Positions 34,021 through 45,630 of a stretch of 64,000 nt of DNA are shown here, piece after piece. This stretch comes from Margaritifera margaritifera (Eukaryota; Mollusca; Bivalvia; Unionida; Margaritiferidae): assembly GCA_029931535.1 (NCBI GenBank), contig JAQPZY010001558.1, forward strand, positions 372,001-436,000. Reading direction: 5' to 3'. The position numbers and the translations under genes are program-made. The notes below the pieces were generated by a model. That model was not told the origin of the DNA and did not search any database. It saw nothing but the letters and a program-made list of their open reading frames with translations. Position 1 is the first letter of the stretch, and every line of letters begins with the position of its first letter.

Positions 34021-34408
34021 TTGCTACTGAACTGATAGCATGTACATTATACCTCCAGACAATTCAAGTCATCTTAGTGTTAAATTGGACCATCCAACTT
34101 TAAATTTGGATTTATTGTGTTGGACAATCATTCTTCTACAGTTGTATACATTATTTCTAATTTTGTTTCCAAATTTGAGTGACTTTGTCACCTTTTACGG
34201 ACTTTGTCTATTTAAGACCACATTACAACACGCTATCATTGACCTCATTTTGTCATTTATGGGTTAGCACGATACTTACTAATCATGCTTATTCTGTTAG
34301 TAACGGGTGTGATATTAGCGAGTTAGTAACATGCTGAATTACTAATTATTGCTTGGTTTTCTCTTCTCTAAATGAAATGCAAAAAGTTCAAATCAAAAGA
34401 AGACAACC

Positions 34409-36428
34409 ATGATTCTTGTATGTACTAAGTGTACATTGTCTATGCCATGCAGCATGTGTAATACGTGGACGGAGGAAGTCTGGGCTGCAGTAGTCCAGAA
34501 GGCAGCAAAAGGGATGGAAAGACAGAATAAGTTGAGGAAAGATAGCGTTGACGTCCTCAGTATACATCCAAAGTCAACCTCCATTGCGAGCCTTGTGGGG
34601 GATGCTCCTGGTTCTCCCCCCCCCCCAATGTTCGTCGTTTGCAACCGTCAGCTACAGTAACATCAGCGCCAATGGCCGAGCATAATGTTGACCTGGTACA
34701 ACCATCTGCCTTCAGACAGATGTGTCGTAAGGTCCAGGAAACGACAACGCAACTATTGACATCAGGCCAGATATTACCTTATCTCCCTCACTCGCCTCCA
34801 CAGCTTTTTCTGACTCATTGAGGGAGTGTCCCCCCAATTTTAGGCTGCCCAGTGGGTGTAAGTCCACATATCCAAGCATGGCCTTCGGGCCTGTAATTCC
34901 GGAAACATGGGTTTTTTACTGGATCCATTTCATTATACAACCTTGCCATCACCATCTGTCCAGCCGTCCCAGCATGGGGACTTTATTGATAAAACAATCT
35001 CGGCCAGCTAGGATTTACTGGGATCTTAGTGACAGATCAATCTGTCTAGCTGTACCATCACCAATATACCCATACTATGACGGAGATTTTAGTGAGAAAG
35101 CTGTCCATCAAGCCAGGCCCTTAGAACAGACGGTACCGATTATAGCTGGACCGACTTCTATACCACCAGCATCCAGGCCAACCATATGCCAGGCAAACCA
35201 GCTGACCATTCTGGCAGTGCCAGCCTTCCATATGTTCACAGCTTATAACAAGGGAGAGTTAGTGACATTTTCAACGATGACAGAATTGCGTTATCTATGC
35301 CACCTGGTATGGTTTATCCAGAGATGTGAGCTGAACCAGAACAGGACTCAACATAGTGAGTGTGACAAAGCTCCTACAAATCAGCCGTACTCAGATCCAA
35401 CCATGGAATGGACTGAGTTCAGCTTCAAGGATGCAGTAGAGGAAATTTATAGGGTGTTGGCAGCTTCAGAATGCCCTCCGTCTCCTACCGCCACTCAACA
35501 CTAAAAAGTTACTAGATCTCAACAAGGAGGAAGAGACGCCATCCTTCTGGCTCCTTCCCCAATCAGCTAAAATTAAGGAGATCAAATGACCGTCTGTCAG
35601 GATGAATATGTGATCTGGGGAATGCTGAGGCTTTCTTTTCAGAAAGCCAAGTACCAGCGACATTCTCATCTCGCTGGTACAAAACTCACTCAGATGCCTT
35701 CAGTACTAATCTCCTGGCCCTGGACAAAAATCTAGCAGCAGTTCACATGTCCCCTCCACTGTTTTATAAAGTGGACAAAAATGTATTCCATGCCACGTCA
35801 AAGCTTGTCCGAGACGTAGTTGCTACGTCTTCTATGTTAGATTTGGCTTCATTGGCCATTTTCCAACTCGCAGAAAAGTTCGGCAATTACCACACTTGGG
35901 AGGCGACAGCCCAAATTGCTAGTGTCATTAACAGGGCAGCTCACAAGTCCATGGCCAATGCGTTGACTGCTTCTGCCAATTTAGACCTGATACGACATGA
36001 TGCATGTCTGCAGTCCACATCGTTCTAGCCTCATCATACCCTGGCTTTACGGATGACCCTGTTTGGGTCACCTTTACTCTTGGGAGGTAAAATTGAAGAA
36101 GTTCGGAGACAGGCAGTTCAGGAACTGCCCCTCCAACTCACCGCCCAACCCACAAGCGTTTCAAAACAATCAGCCCCTGCCACAGTGGAGGCACGATAGA
36201 CGGACCAGGGACAAGGGATCTTTTCAGTCAAATGTGCAGTATGGATCCCAGCCCAATGCCAGGAGACAACAGTCTAACCAGGCTCAGAGGCAACCATACA
36301 GAAGCGGCAAGAAACCAAGAAACCTAACTCAAGACATTGACCTACCATCACCACAGCTCGCAGATGGCCTACCTGTGGGCAGTCGCCTCCTGCAATTTCA
36401 GGCTCACTGGATAACCCTATTTCCTTAG
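34409..36428 (+). pseudogene. DIRS copy 1 Gag-like region, broken
   Basis: Several frames. The first (34409-34660) has a cysteine cluster C-T-K-C-x5-C-S-M-C-N-T-W followed by a basic helix. A C-x2-C/C-x2-C-W cluster also begins copies 2 and 3. Further frames (34818-35504 and 35747-36028) are proline- and serine-rich then helical. A basic, Q/N/R-rich stretch (about 36150-36330) fits nucleic-acid binding. Frame changes separate the pieces. The role as Gag is inferred from position and the shared motif. Confidence 0.6.
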
Positions 36429-36439
36429 AACGATTGAGT

Positions 36440-37560
36440 GATCCAGGTAATTTTGGAGGGGCTTTGGATTTCATTTATCCAACCCCCCTCCCCTTTCCTC
36501 CCTCTTCTTCACAGATTGGGAGAAGGATGTCTTTCTACAATAGGAGATATGGTCTCTCATTGAAAAACGGGCAGTGGAGATTGTGCAAAAACCACAATCG
36601 CTGGGGTTTTATTCCAGGCTGTTTCTTTTCCAGAAGGCGAACGGCAAGTTGAGGCCGATCATCGGCCCGAGTCACCTCAACCAATACATTTTGCCGCCGA
36701 AATTCAAGATGGAGATGGTGAGATCAATCCATCTCACCATCCGATGGGACGAGTATGCCATCAGTCTTGATCTGACCGATGCATATTTTCATGTCCCTAT
36801 CCACCCCGCATCACAGAAATGTCTCCGTTTTGCTCACCGCAACACGGTTTATCAGTTCCAAGCCCTACCCTTTGACCCAACATGAGCCGTTGGACTTTTA
36901 CCAAGGTTATGCATCGTTACCCTGTTCTGATCGACTTAATCTACAGCGACGGCAGCATACTTGGATGACATTCTCCAGAAACATATGGTAAGTTCTATTC
37001 TGCTGAAATTCTGCTGAAATGCAGAAACGATCTTCTCTCACTTTTAGATCATTTAGGCTTTCTTGTGTACAGGGAAAAGTCAGATCTCCATCCATCTCAG
37101 CATTTTGTCATCTGGGTATGGAGTTTCTCACCAACCAGAATCTGGTGCGGCTTCCTCGCGTTCATGTAATCAGGATCATCGAACTCATCGAGTCCATTTC
37201 CAACATGACTTGGATTTCAGCAAGAGAGTTCTTGCAACTCCTTCAATTATTCAGTGCGGTGGCGGACTTGATCCCGCTCTACCGTCTTTTTATGCGCCCC
37301 TTACAAATGATGTTGCTAGCACAATGGCACCCCTTTTCAAGTCCCCTCAATCAAACAGTAATGATCATGCCCGATATACGATCATTCCTGTGTCAGTGGT
37401 GCAATCCAGGTTGGTTGGGGTGCCCAATTGTTGCTGGACTTTGCTACTGTCAGCGGCACATGGGAGCAAGGGGAGCGGCCTCTCCACATCAACCTTCTAT
37501 AACTGAAGGCTGTCATCAACGCCTTTCACTTCTGGAAGGATTGACTCTCAGGCAAATGGT
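36440..37560 (+). pseudogene. DIRS copy 1 reverse transcriptase / RNase H, broken
   Basis: 36574-36885 encodes RT fingers/palm: A-N-G-K-L-R-P-I-I, then S-L-D-L-T-D-A-Y-F-H-V-P-I (catalytic D at about 36769) and Y-Q-F-Q-A-L-P-F. This is the DIRS/Gypsy-related pattern. A frameshift follows before the expected active-site pair. 37019-37570 encodes the thumb/connection (F-L-T-N-Q-N-L-V-R-L-P) and a decayed RNase H start. At least two frameshifts. Confidence 0.8.
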
Positions 37561-37599
37561 TCTGATCTGATAGTTCAGTGGTCCTCTTGATGCAACCAG

Positions 37600-38043
37600 G
37601 CTTCGTAGCCCAAAATAGGTTACTGTCTGTCAGCAATCAAAGAGTCGTCATTTGCTCGCTCTCTTTCACGTCAAGAGCAGGAGCCATGCAAGATCCTGTT
37701 TGAGCACTCAATCACTACTTGAAACACACATAGGCAAGTTGTGGCATGCACAAGTGCCTCTTTCTTCCAGTGAAAGCCAGGAAACAGGATATCACAACTC
37801 AAGCCATTGCTTCATGGCTGAAGTGGGTTATATGCTTGGCGTACTGAGAGGTCTCACAAGATCAGAGTAGTCGCCTCGTGAAGATTACCGTTCATGAGAT
37901 TAGAGCTATCTCTGCGAGCCTTGCATTCGAACGTTGAATGTTACATTTTGATCTGAGATACAATAGAAGCTGTTGGCTAGCATGCAGAGTCAACCATCTT
38001 GAGTTTTTATCTCAGAGATTTAGCTTAGCAGAGGTAATCCTTG
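37600..38043 (+). pseudogene. DIRS copy 1 tyrosine recombinase C-terminal remnant
   Basis: Around 37790-37920 the + strand reads T-T-Q-A-I-A-S-W-L-K-W-V and, after a break, V-H-E-I-R-A-I-S-A-S-L-A-F. H-E-I-R (37893-37904) fits the box II H-x-x-R motif of tyrosine recombinases. The 5' part including box I is not recognisable. The SINE inserted at 38045 cuts off the remaining end. Confidence 0.65.
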
Positions 38044-38044
38044 A

Positions 38045-38305
38045 GGGCCCCGGGTGGCCGAGTGGTCTAAGGCGCTTGCCTTTACTGATCACTGCCATCT
38101 TACATCTGTCCACGTGGGTTCGAGTCTTGGGCTCAGCCAATGTGGATATGCGAGAAAGCTTGCCAGTAGCTTCCCGTGGGTCGATAGTTCTTGCCAGGGT
38201 TTGCCCGAATTCTTCCTCCACCAGATAAAACTGGCCGCCATGTATAGCCTATCATGTGCTGAAAAATGGTGTTAAACCCACAGCATCAACAACAACAACA
38301 ACAAA
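38045..38305 (+). mobile_element. tRNA-Leu-derived SINE, copy 2
   Basis: The tRNA-Leu-like head is better preserved than in copy 1: GGTGGCCGAGTGGTCTAAGG (A box) and GGGTTCGAGTCTTGGG (B box). It has a body ending GTGTTAAACCC and a (CAA)n tail. CCTTGA at 38039-38044 and 38306-38311 is the likely target duplication. It lies within DIRS copy 1, so it inserted later. Confidence 0.9.
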
Positions 38306-38607
38306 CCTTGAATCTGGTGGGTCTGGTGGCGGCAGCCCAGATGACCACCAGATCCAGTTAAAACAATCAACACAGTCTATCAGCTTCACTGGATTTGGCA
38401 CTGAAATTTTGTAAGTAAGAAGATTTAAATAATTATCTTCTTAACCATATATAGGGGTCACAGATCACATGACCTTAGGCTGTGTTGCTTATGAAATTAG
38501 GAAAACGGTTTATTGTTCACATGGGGAATCCAGCCATCATTCCCTAGAAAGATACCCGAGGTAGAGGTTGGATGCTAAGCATTCCCTCCTCCTATTACCT
38601 GTTCTCC

Positions 38608-38700
38608 TTATGTTAATGTGATCAGGGAACATATTTAAAGGAGAAACCATATTTTTAAGTGAATTATGTTTGTCTGAGAATAGGTACCCAATCACATTAC
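38608..38700 (-). repeat. Internal complementary region of DIRS copy 1
   Basis: Read on the minus strand, the first half (TAATGTGATTGGGTA ... ACATAATTCACTTAA) matches the right end at 38906-38950. The second half (TTTCTCCTTTAAATATGTTC ... ATCACATTAACAT) matches the left end at 33842-33875. Such a region, complementary to both ends side by side, is known from DIRS-1 and is proposed to template the circular intermediate. Confidence 0.85.
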
Positions 38701-38756
38701 TTAAAAACCCTCCCAACGACCCCGACATGCGAGCATCCTTGTTAGTATATTGCTCA

Positions 38757-38917
38757 GCTTAAAAACTAGTGACACCTGGTGGTGGCAAGGGGAGGTAAGG
38801 GGCAAGAGTTATTGCCCTTTGTCTATATGAGACAGGCAGAAAAGACGATTTTTTGTATTTTAGTAGGGCTGGATTTGGGACGTAGCAGGCTTATATCTCT
38901 AACATTAATGTGATTGG
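38757..38917. repeat. Right inverted terminal repeat of DIRS copy 1
   Basis: Partner of 33866-34020 in inverted orientation. On its outer side (38905-38950) the sequence continues into the part copied in the internal complementary region. Confidence 0.88.
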
Positions 38918-38959
38918 GTAAGTATTCTCTGAGAAACATAATTTACTTAATTTTTTTTT

Positions 38960-39110
38960 GTTACCTGTCACTATTATTAAGCTTTACCTTTCTACAATGG
39001 AAATACCTCGTCTATGCTAGATGCACCAACTCCCTGTTCTAGAGATTTCTTAGAACACGTTCATTGACCCAGTCTAATCTACTTCATCAGCCCATTCGCT
39101 ATAGAGCATC
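38960..39110. repeat. Left inverted terminal repeat of DIRS copy 2
   Basis: Starts TTACCTGTCACTATTATTAA and pairs in inverted orientation with about 45010-45162. Confidence 0.86.
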
Positions 39111-39742
39111 CTCATTCTTTTTCAGATGACCATTGAGTAAAAACATGAAAAGAAACACAATGAAGAGAAAAAATATCTACAAGTGATGGTTTTGCTAATT
39201 ACTAGGGCTTGAGATTCATAATTTTTGTTGTGAAATTATCCTCTGTCCATATCTATAAAAATGTATTATTGATAAGATAACATCAATAATTTTTTAATTT
39301 GTGTGTTGTCGCACAAAGAGCCACCTACCCTCCCTCCTTCTATGTATGGGTGTGGCACATTGTGTTAGGAATATGTAATCAATATTATGGGCCCGCAGAA
39401 TTTTTTTTTATCCATTCATAGATTACACAACAGTGTTTACAATTGACGGGGGTCCCAATATTATTGTGATTTCTGTTATTAATGCAATAGCGTGGTCACA
39501 AGACAGAATCTCATAAAAGTTGCTATTTAGTGAAGATTCCAGGCACCCCAAAATGTTTCAGTAATGTTTTACAACATTACTATAACCCAGCGATGATGTT
39601 CATGTGTTTATAATTCATAAAATGAATAAGTTTGGACATTCTTGTTTTTCAATACAAATCAGTAGTTAAGAATAACATGAAACTGACACAACCCATGTTA
39701 TTATTATATTTCATCTGTTATTCTTTATCATACTAAAGTTTC

Positions 39743-41820
39743 TTGTTTACAGGTCTTCATTTACAGATGTCTCAAATGATTGGTAAGTGTGGGCATAGGC
39801 AAGGCCCATGGGACACTCACTTAACTTGTATATCGTGCACAAAATATACACAAGTGGACGGATGTCTCATTTGTTGTATATGGCCGAACGACATTTGGGA
39901 CCTTGCTGGAAGTAGACACATGTATAAGAAGAGGAAGGAAGCATGTTCTTTTTATCCTTTGGGATCAATTAGGTCTCAAATTGTGCAAACTTATCTAGAA
40001 TTGGCTGCATCTCACCAAATAAAACAGAGAAAGCATCTTCCAGGAGATAAATACTGTTACTACCTGTGAGGTAGTAACAGATATTTCTCAGAGGATTGTG
40101 TGCGCTCCCCCAAAGAAAAAAGGCAAGAGCAGTACCCCTCATAGACAAGATAGTGCATCTTCTAAAAAGAAGGCAGCCTCTATCGTAAAGGGCAATCAGC
40201 TTGCTGTGTCCGAGTGCACCCCCCTCCAACTATAGGAGGGCAGGGAAGCACCGTCCCAAGATCAAGCACAGTAATACCCCCAGTGGGGGTTGAACTGAGC
40301 CCAAATGTGGAGAATCCTTGTGTCTCCCCTTCAGGGCAGGGGCAAGATTCTCATAGTACTCAAGGTCAGGCGAGGAGCAGATCACACAACTCCAAGAGGG
40401 TTAGATGTTGTTCTAGCTCTTCTAGTTCTGAGAGAAGTTCCCTCAAATCTAGACCGCCATTGATTGTAAGTGACAGGTCATTGACTGGTCACCTGTCACT
40501 GGGTACAGACTACCAGGCACTGACCACTGGGTACTGAGCACCAGGTACCGGTCACCATGTTTCCAAACACCGCGCAATGACCACCAGGCACTGGGTACGA
40601 GATCGGGTACTGGGTACCAGTCTTAACAACATGCCAGATCTAGGTATAGTGTCATGGATAGGTTCAAATACCCCCCTTCTGCTACATTACCTATTTATCC
40701 AACAACAGAAACAGAGCCTGCTTTATGCACACTCCCAGAAATCAGACCGATGTCCCTTCCTTTCCCATGTTAGCCTTCCCCGCAGAGGGATCGTCCTGGA
40801 TCCATTTCTTCTGTATCCCACCATACTTTGGAACAGGAAGATGATGAAGCTTTGTCGATTATTATAGATTCCCAAGAATTTACTGAAGTTCCGGAGGATA
40901 GGGTATACACTCCCCTCCATGGATCTTCAAACTCTTCTCACCAAGTGTCACAAGTGATTGAGGAGGAGGTGACTTGGTCATTCAACATGGCTGTTAACGA
41001 AGTCTACTGCCTTCTTTCCCCTGACACGTGTCTTAAGCCCAAGTGTTCAAGTGACATTAAGAGTCTTTCTTGCTTAGAAAAACTGTCAAGGGCAATGCCC
41101 CAACTGGACTTGCTGCTACATTCTCACTCTCTGATGGTCAAGGAAGTTACACAACAGCTGAGCAAAGGTCAAGAATCGGCAAGATGAAATAAAGAGTGGT
41201 CAGTCCCCCTTAATACATTGAGACCCTTAATATCAGCCTCAAGCTGTAAGGTTCATTCATCTGCTTGGCCATTAAAACCGTCCCCCCCTCCCTTTGGACA
41301 CCAAAGCTTCACAAGTGGGCATTTCATCTGGTTACTTTGATCGCCTCTCAATTAAATCCTTAGAGGCTTTAGAGTTAAAGGCCAGGTCATTAGTGACCAT
41401 AGCTTCATGTGCTTACCTGTTTTCAGTTTACTGAAGGAAGAATCACTATCACCCGTTGCCCTGCAACAGCTATTAGAGGCTGTGGATAAATTTTGAGACA
41501 CACATTGTCTATGGTGATGCCATTGTCAGTGGAGCTTGATTCTTTGAAGTTTTTCCTAGAACATAGCAAAACATCTTCTGAGGGCTGCACCCCAGGATTC
41601 TGAGACCTTATTCAGCAGTCTCATTCCCACTATTGCTTCTCAGGATTTTAGAGACCAACAACATAGGTTACTTGCATTGGTTGCTGGCCTGTCAAAACTG
41701 GCCAGTACTCACACACAACCTGATAGAGCCATGGGTCAGCCACAATTCCAACAAAAAGGTACGCAACCACAACAACAAAGTAGCCAGGCCCCCTATATGT
41801 CTGCTCACAAATGAAATGGA
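39743..41820 (+). pseudogene. DIRS copy 2 Gag-like region, broken
   Basis: 39743-40069 opens with L-T-C-I-S-C-x8-C-L-I-C-C-I-W and a basic stretch, comparable with the cysteine cluster of copy 1. Serine/arginine-rich and then helical fragments follow (40214-40537, 40828-41187) in shifting frames. Around 41730-41880 there is a Gln-, Asn- and Lys-rich segment. Confidence 0.6.
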
Positions 41821-42159
41821 GTAAATAGAGAGGGAAGGGCAAGGGCAAGGCGAAAAAGTCTACTTTTGCCTCCCCCTTTCCCAAACAGGCAAGGGGGGAG
41901 GGAGGGAAGAGGTCGCCCCTAAGGAAATCTCACCTTTCCTGCAGTGCATGCCTCTTCCTTTAATACACATAGGTGCTCGATTGGCGCTCTTCTCAGAGTC
42001 CTGGTCGAACATCATGGAAGATTGGTGGTCCTTTCTATAGTGAAGGAGGGTTTACATCTACGCTCTACAGAACTTCCTCCTCTCTCAAGGACACCCATCT
42101 TCTTCCATGAATCAAACCTTCAGAAGGGTGCAATATAGAGGGTTCAGAACATCCAGTCA

Positions 42160-43350
42160 CAAGCTTTCTACTCCCCAAAAAGGGTGGAAAGCTGAAGCTT
42201 AGTATAGATCTTTTCCCCATAAACACATTTCTGCAAGAGGAAACTTTCAAGATTGAAACTGCAACTTCAGATCAAACCAGTCAACTGGGTAGTTTCCATC
42301 GATCTTCAGGATGCATACTTCCACATCCTGATTTTTCCTCCACACAAAAAATATTTCCAGTTCTCTATCGGACAGGAAGTATTTCAGTTCCAAGCTATGC
42401 TGTTCAGTCTAGCCTCAGTGTCCCGGGTCTTCACCAGAGGCATGAGAGTCATAGATGCGCACTTGAGGTACTTTGGAATTCTGCTAATCCAGTATCACAA
42501 AAACAACAAACAGTCCCTGTTAAGTTGCATGACCTGCTGTTAGTCCATAGTGACTCAGTTAGGACTGATTCCAAACCTAGAGATATCCGATCTCATTCCC
42601 TCTCAGGATTTCATGTACATAGGAATGAATTTCCTTACATCTCTGGGCTGGGTTTGTGTTCCCCAAAAGAGGATACACAAAATCTTAGAACTTTTAAGGA
42701 TGTTACAGACCAAGATTTCATTGTCAGCTCATCTGTACCTCTCTCTTCTGGGAACCTTGAATTCCACAGCAGACCTGGTATCCCTAGAGAGACTTTATTT
42801 ACATCCTCTTCAGTTTCTTCTGTTGGCGGTTTGGAAGCCACACAAGGATGCACTGTCTGATCAAATTACTCTAGAGTTGACCTTTCAGTACCACCTAAAG
42901 TGGTGGGATGATCAAGACAAGTTTGTTAGAGGATTTCCTCTGCATTCCCCAGAATCCCACTTCTATCTGTACACTGACGCGTCAGATTCAGGTTGGGGGG
43001 GGGGGCTCATTTAGAGCCAGAAGGAGTACTTCTCCATGCCATTGGTCACAGGAAGACAGTCTACTCCACATCAACAATTTAGAAATGAAAGCTGTGTTCT
43101 TCACCCTTAAAGGGTGCACAGAACATGTCAAAAGGCATTGCATCATGGTCTCCTCAGACAACACGTCAGTGGTTGCATACCTCAGACAACAAGGAGGTAC
43201 TCATGCTCCTTCTCTCTGCGTGGAAGTCTGGAACCTTCTTCGTTGGTCCGAGTCAGAAGGGATTACACTCAGAGTTAATCATATTCCAGAGAAGAAAAAT
43301 ATTCTTGCTGACAGTCAGTCCAGAACAGACAAGGTAATCCTAACAGAATG
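42160..43350 (+). pseudogene. DIRS copy 2 reverse transcriptase / RNase H, broken
   Basis: 42253-42543 contains S-I-D-L-Q-D-A-Y-F-H-I and F-Q-F-Q-A-M-L-F, the palm pattern shared with copy 1. 42550-43014 carries the thumb/connection (S-Q-D-F-M-Y-I-G-M-N-F) and Y-T-D-A-S-D-S-G-W-G-G, the first RNase H motif. 42908-43351 in another frame continues RNase H with L-E-M-K-A, V-S-S-D-N-T-S-V-V-A-Y-L and N-I-L-A-D-S-Q-S-R. A G-run near 43001 marks one frameshift. Confidence 0.85.
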
Positions 43351-43879
43351 ATCTCTACATCAAGCAGTTGCAGAGTCTTTGTTCTTTCAATGGGAGACAC
43401 CTCTAGTGGACTTGTTTGCAACAAAACTCAACAAGCTCCCATTTTATGTCTCCCTAGTCCCAGACCAAGCAGCCTAGGCAGTGGATGCCTTCAGCCTCAA
43501 CTGGGATCGATTATTCGTTTATGCATTCCCACCCTTCAGGTTTAATCCACAAGTACTGCACAAGATCAGGACATCCACATCACGGACCATCCTGATTGCA
43601 CCTCTGTAGTCTCAAAGGTCATAGTTCATTGACCTCCTTGACCTATCGATCAACAAACCAAGGGTATTACCTCAGTGGGACAATCTTCTCTCACAACACA
43701 GAGGTACTCTACTTCACACCAATCCTCAAATTCTCCACCTTCACACTTGGCTCATCTCAAGTGATCTATCTGCCAGATACAATTTTCAAGCAAAGTTACT
43801 GACTGCATTGTACAGGACTGGTAACGTTCTACACCCAAGGTCTACAATGCATAGTGGAATCTTCTGCGATTGGTGCACT

Positions 43880-44760
43880 AGGAAATGCATTAATCCTTGC
43901 TGACCCCCTCACTGCAGTAACAGATTTTCTTCTCTTCCTATTTGAGGAGAGATCTTGTTCAGCCTCTCAGTCAAAGGTTATAGGGCTGCCCTTTCAAACA
44001 TACTAAAATTTTCCAAAGATCAATTCATTGATTCAGATCCTCACTTATCAGATCTTATTAAGTACTTTAGATACAGAGACTGGTGTCTTGCTCATTGACA
44101 CCAAGATGGAACTTTTCATGTGTTTTGTGGGCACTGACAAAAACGCCTTATGAACCTTTGAGCGAGGCTTATTTTGAAAATCTTACGCTTTAAACCATTT
44201 TCCTTCTGGCCGTTGCGTTAGCTCAGAGAAGAAGCAAACTACATGCTTTATCAATTGAGGAGGGATGTTTACACTTCAGTGGGAATTACGATTCAGTTTC
44301 CTTGTTATGTCAGCCAGGTTTCCTCACATAAAAACAACTTCCATCAGTATTTCCATCCCCAATTGAAATTCTCAGTCTCAGTCACATCTGTGCTGGGGAT
44401 GATCAAGATAGACTTCTTTGCCCAGTTAGGGTACTTAGATTCTACTTAGAAACTGCTAAAGGGAGAAGGAAAAGTAGGAAAAGGTTTTTTCTCCCCTTAA
44501 GGGGCTCAGCTGATATTTTAGCGTCCACTATCTCTTGATGGATTTTGCTCACCATCAAGAGAGCTTATATGTTTCTCACAGAAAGAGACTTATCATTCAT
44601 GAGGATAAAAGACCATGAAGTAGGGCTATTGCTACTTCCTGGGCATGTTCAAAATCACTCATCTTAAGATGATATTATGAAGGCTGTGTTTTGGTGCTCG
44701 CACACAACCTTCTCTTTTTAGCTTCGGTTATTAGCAAACCAGAGTCAAGGTATATTCTCT
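43880..44760 (+). pseudogene. DIRS copy 2 tyrosine recombinase, broken
   Basis: Scattered frames read F-L-L-A-V-A-L-A-Q-R-R-S-K-L-H-A-L-S (about 44195-44255), which fits box I with its Arg. Then come D-D-Q-D-R-L-L-C-P-V-R-V-L-R-F-Y-L (about 44398-44450) and, after stops, H-E-D ... R-A-I-A-T-S-W-A (about 44598-44645), resembling the box II H-x-x-R region. Tyrosine recombinases replace integrase in DIRS elements and insert the DNA circle without a target duplication. Not functional here. Confidence 0.75.
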
Positions 44761-44874
44761 TTGGGTTCGATAGTCGCTGCACAATCAGCAACCCAGACTG
44801 CATAAACAGCAGCTGACTGTTTGGGGTACAAGGTGAGTAATGTTTCCACATTTTACTAACTGCAGTCCATCAGC

Positions 44875-44975
44875 CACCCTCCTTACAGACAAATTCAGCT
44901 TAATAATAATGACAGGTAAGTTATTACTGACATTAAAATGTAGTTTTGGGGGGATTCAAACTAATTTTAATTATC
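44875..44975 (-). repeat. Internal complementary region of DIRS copy 2
   Basis: On the minus strand TAATTAAAATTAGTT ... AAAACTACATTTTA matches the right end (45168-45210), followed by TTACCTGTCATTATTATTAA, which matches the left end (38960-38983). The arrangement is the same as in copy 1. Confidence 0.8.
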
Positions 44976-45009
44976 TGATGTCCTTAATTAGCCAACGTCC
45001 TGAAAAAGA

Positions 45010-45162
45010 AGGAGGACGTGCTATAGTGCATGGGCTAATGATGTAGATCAGATTGGGTCGATGCATGTGTTCTAAGAAATCTCTTGAACAGTTGGTGCAT
45101 CTAGCAAGGACAAGGTATTTGCATTGCTGAAAGGTAAAGCTAAATAATAGTGACAGGTAAGT
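45010..45162. repeat. Right inverted terminal repeat of DIRS copy 2
   Basis: Ends AATAATAGTGACAGGTAA, the complement of the left repeat. The element continues outward to about 45213 over the part matched by the internal complementary region. Confidence 0.86.
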
Positions 45163-45213
45163 ATTAAATAATTAAAATTAGTTCTACTCCCTCAAAAAAC
45201 TGCATTTTACTTT

Positions 45214-45630
45214 TTGCCATTGTTATTTACAAGATTTTAACCTATAATCTTTGTCTTGCCTGCAAAGTGTAGGTTAGACAAAGGTATTGTTTTTTGAATG
45301 GTACTATTATTATTGTTGTTGGCATCAGTATTAAGTTTTTACATTTAGCAGAGTTTTATCTGACACTGTTGTATATAGTCATGAAACTTGATGTATGTGT
45401 TCATTGTGGAGGGTATTTCAAATCATTATTTCAATTCTAACATGAAAATAAGCAAAATTCAGTTTTTCAACACCTATTGCACTATCTTGACCAAGTATTA
45501 CAGAATGCAGGTATCTCACTTAATCATTGTCTACACACCTCGGTGATGACATCACACTGTTAATTCATGCCAAACATTACTGTTCATGACACAAGCCTCC
45601 ACAAGAGGTATAAACTGTGCAAGACATGTA
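45214..45630 (+). other. Intron spacer
   Basis: No gene or repeat seen. It ends in TA (45629-45630), the target dinucleotide of the next element. Confidence 0.5.

Larger units (their letters stand above)
33842..38950 (+). mobile_element. DIRS-like retrotransposon, copy 1 (degraded, ends retained)
   Basis: About 5.1 kb, bounded by inverted repeats: 33866-34020 is the reverse complement of about 38757-38917 at roughly 85-90% identity (for example ATAAGCCTGCTAC, TTACCTCCCCTTGCCA, TCACTAGTTTTTAAGCT). Between them, in order, are Gag-like, RT, RNase H and tyrosine-recombinase remnants, the gene order of DIRS elements. An internal complementary region at 38608-38700 matches both extreme ends. A SINE is inserted at 38045-38305. 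Frames are broken by shifts and stops, so it is inactive. Confidence 0.85.
38955..45213 (+). mobile_element. DIRS-like retrotransposon, copy 2 (degraded, ends retained)
   Basis: About 6.3 kb and directly next to copy 1. Inverted repeats 38960-39110 and about 45010-45162 align at roughly 80-85% (for example TTACCTGTCACTATTATT, GCTAGATGCACCAAC, GAGATTTCTTAGAACAC). Gag-like, RT, RNase H and tyrosine recombinase regions follow in that order on the + strand, all with stops or frameshifts. An internal complementary region is at about 44875-44975. Its ITR sequence differs from those of copies 1 and 3, so the three belong to different lineages. Confidence 0.85.

Noticed and set aside
34818..35504. 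228-codon frame as a host gene
   Set aside because: It lies between a DIRS Gag cysteine cluster and the RT region of the same element, inside the inverted repeats; better explained as part of a decayed Gag.
36574..36885. Gypsy or LINE reverse transcriptase
   Set aside because: No LTRs, integrase or endonuclease nearby. Inverted terminal repeats, internal complementary region and tyrosine recombinase remnants fit DIRS instead.
38045..38130. Functional tRNA-Leu gene
   Set aside because: A and B boxes are present but the body does not fold as a tRNA, continues into a SINE tail and has a target duplication; the second copy at 27217 confirms a SINE.
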